A stretch of 64,000 nucleotides of DNA from SHWC01 sp050173345 (lineage in GTDB: Bacteria; Pseudomonadota; Alphaproteobacteria; UBA828), in contig JBFXKW010000013.1 of assembly GCA_050173345.1 (NCBI GenBank), positions 1 to 64,000 of the forward strand, written 5' to 3'. The notes under the pieces were generated by a model, which ran no database searches, was not told the origin of the DNA, and saw nothing but the letters and a program-made list of their open reading frames with translations. Made by a program: the position numbers and the translations under genes. Of this stretch, positions 45,678-52,589 are shown piece after piece; position 1 is the first letter of the stretch; each line of letters opens with the position of its first letter.

Positions 45678-45839
45678 TCACGGCGTGGCTCGCTCGCTGG
45701 AGAGCCGCCGGGCCAGGTGCTTGATCTCCTCACTCCATGCCGCATGCCGCCGCCGGCCGACCGGATTGGCGCTCTCGACCGCCGCCATCCGATGCGCCAG
45801 GGCGAGCTGGGCCTGAACTTGATCTATAAGCGCTCTCAA
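45678..45839 (-). CDS. Candidate small ORF in the exbBD leader (53 aa, TTG start)
   Basis: Reading from a TTG at 45839 gives 53 residues, MRALIDQVQAQLALAHRMAA to SSERATP, a charged, strongly helical sequence with no Cys and no signal peptide. It lies between the iron-box promoter and exbB in the same direction. The third-position bases are mainly G/C, as in true genes here, but the start is weak (gcagg 3-7 bases upstream) and I know no homologue. It could also be untranslated leader. Confidence 0.3.
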   Translation of the reverse strand: MRALIDQVQAQLALAHRMAAVESANPVGRRRHAAWSEEIKHLARRLSSERATP

Positions 45840-45905
45840 GCGCCTGCGCGGCGCTCCGGCTCGACGTACCCGGTCGGGTCGGCTCGATGCGAGCTGGTCG
45901 GGCGG

Positions 45906-45934
45906 ACGCTATTGCAGTTGAGAATTATTGTCAA
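45906..45934 (-). promoter_or_regulatory. Iron-responsive (Fur/RirA-type) operator over the exbBD promoter
   Basis: On the minus strand TTGACA (45929-45934), 17 bases, TAGCGT (45906-45911) is a strong promoter. Over its -35 and spacer lies TGAGAAT-T-ATTGTCA (plus strand 45919-45933), a 7-1-7 inverted repeat with two mismatches to the Fur consensus TGATAAT-N-ATTATCA, and also an exact TGA-N9-TCA match to the RirA iron box. It predicts repression of exbB-exbD when iron is sufficient. Confidence 0.65.
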
Positions 45935-46106
45935 CTTGCCGGCCCGGGCGCCATGCTGCGGTGCGCGCGGCCATCTTCTCAGGGCGGGGGCAACCGCCGT
46001 ACGGTAGGGGCGGCGGGGGAGCATCGTTCGATTCGGGCGTTCCCATTCCTCCGGCGCAACGACAAGCCGCCCGGCTCGATCCGCATTCCAGACTGGATTT
46101 AAAACC

Positions 46107-47405
46107 ATGCTCGCGCTCGAGATTGCCGTCATCGTGTTGATCGTGCTGATCAACGGGTTTCTCGCGATGTCGGAGCTCGCCGTGGTCTCGGCCCGGCGCA
46201 GCCGATTGAAGGCCCTTGCCGAGGGCGGCGATGCCCGCGCCTCCCGGGTCATCCAGCTCGCCGACCGGCCGGGCCGCTTCCTCTCCACCGTCCAGATCGG
46301 GATCACCATGTGCGGCGTCTTGGCCGGCATGTTCAGCGGCGCGACCATCGCCGACCGGCTCGCCGTGCTGCTGATGGATGCCGGCGCCTCGCCCGGGGTG
46401 GCCGAGCCGCTCTCCTTCGCGCTTATCGTGATCGCGGTGACCTACCTCTCGCTCATCCTGGGCGAGCTGGTGCCAAAGCAGATCGCGCTGCGCGGCGCCG
46501 AGCGCATCGCCATGCTGGTCGCCGGGCCCATGCTCGCCGTCTCGAAGGTAACGGCGCCGCTCGGCTACCTGCTCGAACGTTCGAGCCACTATGTGCTGCT
46601 CGCCATCGGCGTGCATGAGGAGCGCGGGCCACGGGTCACCGACGAGGAGATCAAGGCGCTGATCGCGGAGGCCGAGACGGCGGGCGTGGTCGAGCCGGCC
46701 GAGCGCAGCATGATCTCGGGCGTGCTGCGCCTCGGCGACCGGCCGGTGCGCGCCGTGATGACGCCGCGGCTCGACGTCGACTGGATCGACCTCGACATGG
46801 ACGAGGCGGACATCCGCGAGATTATCCGAAGCAGCGGCCATTCGCGCCTGGTGGCGGCGCACGGCACGCTGGACGAGCCGGCCGGCGTGCTCCACGTCAA
46901 GGACGTGCTCGATGCCCTCCTGATGGGGCAGAAGCTCGACATCGGCAGCCTGGTCCGCCGCGCGCCGGTGATCCATGACCGCTTCGATGCGCTGGAGGCG
47001 GTCGAGCATCTCAAGCAGCCGGGCGTCCATATGGTGCTGGTGGTCGATGAGCACGGCGCCTTCGAGGGCGTGATCACCCGGGCCGACATCCTCTCCTCCA
47101 TCGCCGGCGACTTCCAGGAGGCGGACGGCTATGCGCCCGATCGGGCGGTGCGGCGCGGCGACGGATCCTGGCTGTTCGACGGCCTGACCCCGATCGACGA
47201 GGTGGCCGGCGTGATCGGCGTGCCGGTACCGGCGGCGCGCGACTACCGCACGGTCGCCGGCTTCGTGCTCGACAACCTGCAGCACCTGCCCTCGACCGGC
47301 GAATTCGTGGACGCGCTCGGCTGGCGCTTCGAGGTGGTGGACATGGACGGCCGGCGCATCGACAAGGTGCTCGTCACCAAGAGCCCGGACGGCGCGCGCG
47401 GCTAG
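46107..47405 (+). CDS. CNNM/CorC-type transporter protein (HlyC/CorC family)
   Basis: The 432-residue protein has an N-terminal DUF21 (CNNM) membrane domain (about residues 1-145, with ILGELVPKQIALRGAERIA), a pair of CBS domains (RAVMTPRLDVDWIDLDMDEADIREIIRSSGHSRL and QPGVHMVLVVDEHGAFEGVITRADI) and a C-terminal CorC_HlyC domain (AGVIGVPVP and FEVVDMDGRRIDKVLV). Members are associated with Mg/Co efflux. The 516 bases between exbB and this gene contain the iron-box promoter on the other strand, and I see no clear promoter for this gene. No RBS precedes the ATG. Confidence 0.9.
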   Translation: MLALEIAVIVLIVLINGFLAMSELAVVSARRSRLKALAEGGDARASRVIQLADRPGRFLSTVQIGITMCGVLAGMFSGATIADRLAVLLMDAGASPGVAEPLSFALIVIAVTYLSLILGELVPKQIALRGAERIAMLVAGPMLAVSKVTAPLGYLLERSSHYVLLAIGVHEERGPRVTDEEIKALIAEAETAGVVEPAERSMISGVLRLGDRPVRAVMTPRLDVDWIDLDMDEADIREIIRSSGHSRLVAAHGTLDEPAGVLHVKDVLDALLMGQKLDIGSLVRRAPVIHDRFDALEAVEHLKQPGVHMVLVVDEHGAFEGVITRADILSSIAGDFQEADGYAPDRAVRRGDGSWLFDGLTPIDEVAGVIGVPVPAARDYRTVAGFVLDNLQHLPSTGEFVDALGWRFEVVDMDGRRIDKVLVTKSPDGARG

Positions 47406-47439
47406 GCATGATGCCAAGCAAGGGGCGAATCGGTCCGCT

Positions 47440-47523
47440 CATCCTTCGACAAGCTCAGGATGAAGCCGAAAAAGGAAACTCCCTCATGCTGAGCCTGTCG
47501 AAGCATGAGCCTGTCGCAGCATG
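47440..47523. repeat. Palindromic intergenic repeat, family B, copy 4, right end duplicated
   Basis: CATCCTTCGACAAGCTCAGG at the left and CTCATGCTGAGCCTGTCGAA-GCATGAG at the right. The right end is then repeated imperfectly in tandem (CCTGTCGCAGCATGGG at 47508-47523), giving a longer element. It separates the CNNM gene from livH. Confidence 0.8.
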
Positions 47524-47557
47524 GGGCCGCCGGATGGCGCGCGGATAGGGCCGATAC

Positions 47558-48463
47558 GTGCTGCAGGTGGTGCTCGACAGCCTGATCCGCGCCGCGGAGC
47601 TATCGTTCCTCGCGGTCGGGCTCACCATGACCTACAAGGTGCTGCGCTTCCCGAACTTTGCCCATGTCGAGTTCGCGACGCTCGGCGCCTATGTCGCGCT
47701 CGCCTTTTCGGCGAACCTCGGGCTGCCCTTCCTGCTCGCGACGGCGCTCGCGGTCGTGCTGGTCGGCGGCCTCGGCGTCGGCATCGACCGGGCGATCTTC
47801 TACCGCCTGCGCAACGCCTCGCCGATCATGCTGATGATCGCGAGCTTCGCCCTCGGCATCGCGATCCGCGAGTCGGTGCGCGCGGGCTGGGGCCCGTCGC
47901 CGCACTTCTATTCGCTCGGCGTGGTGAAGCCGTGGCGCTTCCTCGACCTCCGCGTCACGCCGACCCAGGTCGCCATCATCGCGGCCGCTTTGATCGCGAT
48001 GTTCGCGTTCCACCTGTTCCTGAGCCGCACCAGGCTCGGCACCGCGATGCGCGCGACCGCCGACAACCTGATTCTCGCGCAGGCGAGCGGCATCGACGAC
48101 CGCGGCGTGATCCGCGCCGTCTGGCTGATCGGCGCCGGCTTCGCCGCGCTCGGCGGCGCCATGATCGGGCTCAACACCCAGATCAAGCCCGACATGGGCT
48201 TCGGCATCATCATTGAGGTCTTCGCCGCGGCGATCCTCGGCGGCATCGGCCACCCCTACGGCGCGATGCTCGGCGCGCTCGTGGTCGGCTTCGCCGAGAA
48301 TTTCGGCCTCGCCATCAACTGGGCGCCGCTGCTTGGCGCGCTCGGCTTCGAGACCGGCGGCTTCGTCTACATCCCGACCGGCTACAAGGCGGCGCTGCCC
48401 TTCGTCCTCCTGGTGCTGACCTTGCTGATCCGCCCGCGCGGCCTGTTGGGGGCGCGGCGATGA
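47558..48463 (+). CDS. livH: Branched-chain amino-acid-type ABC permease LivH
   Basis: The 301-residue protein has about eight hydrophobic segments and the LivH start LDSLIRAAELSFLAVGLTMTYKVLRFPNFAHVEF, plus RLGTAMRATADNLILAQASGIDD, the EAA-type loop. It is a GTG start. LivM overlaps by 4 bases. The five-gene importer could transport leucine-type amino acids, amides or urea; the family name does not fix the substrate. Confidence 0.9.
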   Translation: MLQVVLDSLIRAAELSFLAVGLTMTYKVLRFPNFAHVEFATLGAYVALAFSANLGLPFLLATALAVVLVGGLGVGIDRAIFYRLRNASPIMLMIASFALGIAIRESVRAGWGPSPHFYSLGVVKPWRFLDLRVTPTQVAIIAAALIAMFAFHLFLSRTRLGTAMRATADNLILAQASGIDDRGVIRAVWLIGAGFAALGGAMIGLNTQIKPDMGFGIIIEVFAAAILGGIGHPYGAMLGALVVGFAENFGLAINWAPLLGALGFETGGFVYIPTGYKAALPFVLLVLTLLIRPRGLLGARR

Positions 48464-49380
48464 GCGAGTTCGCGGTCTACCTCGTCACCATTGCCGGCAT
48501 CTGGGCGATGCTCGGCATCAGCCTCAACCTGCAATACGGCGTGGCGGGCCTCGTCAATCTCGGCCATGTCGCCTTCTTCATGCTCGGCGCCTACACCTCG
48601 GCGATCCTGGTCGCGATCCTCGGCCTGCCGATCGGCGTCGGCATGATCGCGGGCGCGGGCGCAGCCGCGCTCTTCGGCGTGCTGATGGCGCTGCCGGCCG
48701 CCAGGCTCCAGCAGGACTATTGGGGCATCAGCACGCTCGCGGTCGCCGAGATCGCGCGCATCGTCTTCCTCAACACCCGGCTCGGCGAGGCCTATGTCGG
48801 CGAGGCGTTCGGCATCAGCGACATCCCGCGGCCGCTGCGCGACACCCTCACGGCACAGGGCTATACGCTCGCCGACTACAACCTCTTTTACATGCTCTTC
48901 GTGCTCGCCTGCCTGGCGCTGACCTATGCCATGGCCGCCTGGCTCGCCGCCAAGCCGATCGGCCGCGCGCTCAAGGCGCTGCGCGAGGGCGACGAGGTGC
49001 CGTCCGCGCTCGGCAAGCGGGTGAGCGGCCTGCGCATGCGGGTGATGGCGTCGGGCGGCGCCATCGCCGGGCTCGCCGGCGCGCTGTTCGCCCATTACAA
49101 CGCCTATATCAGCCCGGAATACTTCCTGCCGCTCGAGACCTTCATCATCTGGGCGATGGTGGTGCTCGGCGGCGCCGGCAACTTCTTCGGCGTGCTGGTC
49201 GGCACCTTCATCATCCAGGTCATCTACAACTCGTCGCGCTTCCTCGTGCCGCTGCTCGGCATCGACGCGCAATTGCTCGGCTCGATACGGATGATCGTGA
49301 TCGCGCTCCTGATCATCGGCGTCGTCATGTACATGCCGCAGGGGCTGGTGCCGGAAAGGCGGCGTCGCTATGACCGCTGA
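48460..49380 (+). CDS. livM: Branched-chain amino-acid-type ABC permease LivM
   Basis: The 306-residue protein carries LGISLNLQYGVAGLVNLGHVAFFMLGAYTSAIL, the LivM signature, and KALREGDEVPSALGKRVSGLRMRVMASGGAIAGLAGAL, its ATPase-contact loop. It starts at the ATG overlapping the livH stop (atga) and overlaps livG by 11 bases. Confidence 0.9.
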   Translation: MSEFAVYLVTIAGIWAMLGISLNLQYGVAGLVNLGHVAFFMLGAYTSAILVAILGLPIGVGMIAGAGAAALFGVLMALPAARLQQDYWGISTLAVAEIARIVFLNTRLGEAYVGEAFGISDIPRPLRDTLTAQGYTLADYNLFYMLFVLACLALTYAMAAWLAAKPIGRALKALREGDEVPSALGKRVSGLRMRVMASGGAIAGLAGALFAHYNAYISPEYFLPLETFIIWAMVVLGGAGNFFGVLVGTFIIQVIYNSSRFLVPLLGIDAQLLGSIRMIVIALLIIGVVMYMPQGLVPERRRRYDR

Positions 49381-50167
49381 ACCGCTCCTCAAGCTGCGCG
49401 ACATCCACAAGCGCTTCGGCGGCATCGCGGCGCTCGCGGGCGTCAACCTCGACGTGCCGGCCGGCATGGTCTACGGCCTGATCGGCCCGAACGGCTCGGG
49501 CAAGACCACCCTCTTCAACGTGATCACCGGGTTCTTGCGGCCCGATCTCGGCCATGTCAGCTTCGCGGGCCGCAAGCTCGACCGCCTGCCACCTTACAGG
49601 ATCGCCCGGCTCGGCCTCGTCCGGACCTTCCAGGCGAGCCTGATGCCGCAGCGCATGACGGTGATGGAGAACATGCTGCTCGCGCCGCAGCACCAGCTCG
49701 GCGAGCGGATGCTCGACGCCTTCGCCCGCCCGCGTGCGGTGAACCGGCAGGAGCACGCCAACCTTGAACGGGCGCGCGAGCTGCTCGAACTGGTCAATTT
49801 GCGCGCCAAGGCCGACGACTATGCCGGCGAACTCTCCGGCGGGCAGAAGAAGCTGCTCGCCCTTGCCCAGGTGCTGATGGCGGCGCCGCGCCTGATCCTG
49901 CTCGACGAGCCGGTCGCCGGCGTCAACCCGCGCTTCATCGAGGAGATCGTGGCGCTGATCCGCCGCCTGCGCGACGAGGGCCACAACTTCCTCATCGTCG
50001 AGCACAACATGAAGTTCATCCGCAGCGCGTGCGACCGCATCTCGGTGCTCGATGCCGGCCGCATCATCGCCGAGGGCGACGCCGCCGAGGTGCTGCGCCG
50101 CGACGACGTGCTGAACGCCTACCTGACCCGCCGCCCGGGCACGCCGGACGAGGCCGCGGCGCCATGA
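49370..50167 (+). CDS. livG: ABC transporter ATP-binding protein LivG
   Basis: The 265-residue ATPase has Walker A GPNGSGKTTLF, signature LSGGQKKLLALA, Walker B LILLDEPVAGVNP and the switch His in IVEHNMKF. It energises the LivH-LivM channel together with LivF and overlaps livM by 11 bases. Confidence 0.92.
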   Translation: MTAEPLLKLRDIHKRFGGIAALAGVNLDVPAGMVYGLIGPNGSGKTTLFNVITGFLRPDLGHVSFAGRKLDRLPPYRIARLGLVRTFQASLMPQRMTVMENMLLAPQHQLGERMLDAFARPRAVNRQEHANLERARELLELVNLRAKADDYAGELSGGQKKLLALAQVLMAAPRLILLDEPVAGVNPRFIEEIVALIRRLRDEGHNFLIVEHNMKFIRSACDRISVLDAGRIIAEGDAAEVLRRDDVLNAYLTRRPGTPDEAAAP

Positions 50168-50192
50168 CGGAAGCCGTGAGAGACAGGCAGAT

Positions 50193-50912
50193 ATGGCGCT
50201 GATCGAGGTCGACAACGTGTTCGCGAGCTATGGCGCGACCGAGGTGCTGCACGGCGCGAGCCTCACGCTCGGCAAGGGCGAGGTGGTCGCCATCATCGGC
50301 CCGAACGGCGCGGGCAAGAGCACGCTCCTGAAAGTCATCATGGGCTATCTGATCCCGCGCGAGGGCGAGGTCAGGCTGCGCCGCGAGCCGATCACCCGGC
50401 TGCGCCCGAACCAGCGGGTGCGCAAGGGCATCGCCTATGTGCCGCAGCTCGACAACGTGTTCCCCTCGCTGACCGTGGCGGAGAACTTGAGGATGGGCGC
50501 CTACCTGCTGCCGCGCCGCGAGGTCGGCGCGCGCACCGAGGCGATCCTCGACGAATTCCCGCTGCTGCGCGAGCGGGCGCACCAACGCGTCCACACGCTG
50601 AGCGGCGGCCAGCGCCAGCTCCTCGCCATGGCGCGGGCGCTGATGACCGACCCCGAGCTGCTGCTGCTCGACGAGCCGTCGGCCGCCCTTTCGCCGCGCA
50701 TGGCGGGCGAGGTGTTCGACCGCATCACGCAGATTCAGGCCGCCGGCCGCTCGGTCATCGTGGTCGAGCAGGAGGCGCAGCGCTCGCTCGAGATCGCCGA
50801 CCGCGGCTATGTGCTGGTGGACGGGCGCAACACCTATGAGGGCAGCGCCCGCGACATCCTGGCCGACGAGAAGATCCGCGCGACCTTCCTCGGTACCGCG
50901 GACCACGGATAG
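50193..50912 (+). CDS. livF: ABC transporter ATP-binding protein LivF
   Basis: The 239-residue ATPase has Walker A GPNGAGKSTLL, LSGGQRQLLAMA, LLLLDEPSAALSP and IVVEQEAQ, where Glu/Gln replaces the usual His of the switch, as in many LivF. It begins 25 bases after livG and is followed by the binding protein after 93 bases. Confidence 0.92.
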   Translation: MALIEVDNVFASYGATEVLHGASLTLGKGEVVAIIGPNGAGKSTLLKVIMGYLIPREGEVRLRREPITRLRPNQRVRKGIAYVPQLDNVFPSLTVAENLRMGAYLLPRREVGARTEAILDEFPLLRERAHQRVHTLSGGQRQLLAMARALMTDPELLLLDEPSAALSPRMAGEVFDRITQIQAAGRSVIVVEQEAQRSLEIADRGYVLVDGRNTYEGSARDILADEKIRATFLGTADHG

Positions 50913-51005
50913 CGCGGCCTGCCTATTCCTGTCGATCCTTGTTGACGGGGCGCCGGATGTCGCCGAAAAGCGTGCGGGGCAAACCGACCCAAGAAGGGGG
51001 CTTTC

Positions 51006-52202
51006 GTGGCACGAAGGACGTTTCACGCGCTGCTGGGCGCGGCGGCGCTGGTCGCATCGGGGCTGGGGCTCGCCGCCTCGCCGGCCGGGGCGGAGGAGGT
51101 GAAGATCGGGCTGTTCACCCCGCTCACCGGGTCGGGTGCGGTGGTCGGGCTCGACATGCAGCGCGGCGTGCAGCTCGCGCTCGACCGGGTGAACCAGGGC
51201 TATGATGTGCCGCTGCAGGATGGCAGCGTGCGCCGGCTGGGGCCGGGCCTCCTGGGCGGCCCGATCAACCTCATCATCGAGGATTCCGAGTCGCGGCCGG
51301 CCGCCGCCATGGACGCGGTGCGCAAGCTGGTCAACGTCGACAAGGTGACGGTCGTGCTCGGCGAATATTCGACCGGGCGGACGCTGCCGACCGGCCAGTT
51401 CACCAACAGCAGCGGTATGGTCCACATCTCGATCGGCGCCAATTCGCCGACCTTGCGTGAGATCGGTCCCTACTTCTTCAACGCGATCGGCCTCGCTTCG
51501 CTGCAGGGCCTGAAGATGCTGGAGCTCGCCCAATCCGAGATCGGCGCGCGCACCATCGCGACGCTCTTGCCCAACAACCCGTGGGGCGTGGGCGTCGAGA
51601 TCGCCACCTGCGAGGCCGCGCCCAAGTTCGGCATGGAGTGCGTCTCGACCGTCCGCTACGAGGAACAGAAGACCGACTACCGGCCGGAACTGCGCCAGCT
51701 CACCGCGCCCGACCCCGATGCCGTGATCTTCTTCGCCTATGGCTCGGACGCCGCGCTCATCCTGCGCCAGGCCTACGAGCTAGGGCTCGACGCCGCCGAG
51801 ACCTGGATCGGCACCGAGGTATCCAACTGGGCGAGCGACGTGGCCGACATTTCGGAGGTCGCCGAAGGGATTCGCGGCCTCGAGCACGATGTCGGCGGGG
51901 AGTTCTACGAGGCGCAGTACGGCACGGCCTATCGGGAGCGCTTCGGCGAGCCGCCGCTGACCGCCTTCGGCGCCTTCGGCTACGACGCCGCCATGCTGGC
52001 TGCGCTCGCGATCGAGCAGGCCGGCTCGACCGATTCGGATGCCATCCGCAAGGCGATGCACGAGGTCTCGAAGGTCTATCGCGGGCTGACCGGCGACCTG
52101 TCGTTCGACGCGGACGGCATGCGGCTCAACCAGGAATACGGCGTCTTCATCTATCATGACGGCGGGCTGCAGCCCTACACGCCGAAATCCAAGGCGGAGT
52201 GA
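51006..52202 (+). CDS. ABC transporter substrate-binding protein, LivK/leucine-binding family
   Basis: The 398-residue protein has a signal peptide ending about residue 30 (SPAGA) and the periplasmic leucine-binding fold: VKIGLFTPLTGSGAVVGLDMQRGVQLALDRVNQG, a VNVDKVTVVLGEYSTGRTLP loop and EEQKTDYRPELRQLTAPDPDAVIFF. It starts GTG with the RBS gaagggggc. The ligand pocket cannot be read, so the substrate remains open. Confidence 0.9.
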   Translation: MARRTFHALLGAAALVASGLGLAASPAGAEEVKIGLFTPLTGSGAVVGLDMQRGVQLALDRVNQGYDVPLQDGSVRRLGPGLLGGPINLIIEDSESRPAAAMDAVRKLVNVDKVTVVLGEYSTGRTLPTGQFTNSSGMVHISIGANSPTLREIGPYFFNAIGLASLQGLKMLELAQSEIGARTIATLLPNNPWGVGVEIATCEAAPKFGMECVSTVRYEEQKTDYRPELRQLTAPDPDAVIFFAYGSDAALILRQAYELGLDAAETWIGTEVSNWASDVADISEVAEGIRGLEHDVGGEFYEAQYGTAYRERFGEPPLTAFGAFGYDAAMLAALAIEQAGSTDSDAIRKAMHEVSKVYRGLTGDLSFDADGMRLNQEYGVFIYHDGGLQPYTPKSKAE

Positions 52203-52231
52203 TACGACAGCCGGCCGCGTTCCGGGCGCGC

Positions 52232-52486
52232 TCAGCGTTCGGACGCGCCGGACCAGTCCTTGCGCAGCCGCACGCCCGGCTCCTGCCGGTTGAAGATCAG
52301 GCGGACGCCGGCGTTCTCGAAGGTCTTGATCAGCATCGCCTCGGTCGCGCGGTGCAGCGCGTGCCGGCGACACTCGAAATCCCGCACGGTGCTGCGCGAG
52401 ACGCCGGCGAGCGCGGCGAGCCGAGCCTGCGACCAATCGAGCATGCCCCGCGCCGCCCGGCACTGTTCCGGCAACAGATTTCTCAT
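52232..52486 (-). CDS. Small XRE-family DNA-binding protein
   Basis: The 84-residue protein is little more than a helix-turn-helix: AARGMLDWSQARLAALAGVSRSTVRDFECRRHALHRATEAMLIKTFENAGVRLIF, a common alphaproteobacterial XRE domain. ATG 52486 was preferred to one 12 codons earlier because the domain starts at residue 1 of known relatives. It ends 29 bases past the LivK-like gene, on the opposite strand, and is divergent from the Mrp operon; local control of either is possible but not shown. Confidence 0.8.
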   Translation of the reverse strand: MRNLLPEQCRAARGMLDWSQARLAALAGVSRSTVRDFECRRHALHRATEAMLIKTFENAGVRLIFNRQEPGVRLRKDWSGASER

Positions 52487-52589
52487 CCTAAACCCTTGAT
52501 CGCGGCCGCGAAAATCAACCATAATGGGCGAAATTGGTCAATGGTCGGCAGCGATTGATTGAACCGCGAGAGGGGCTGTCTATCCGGCT

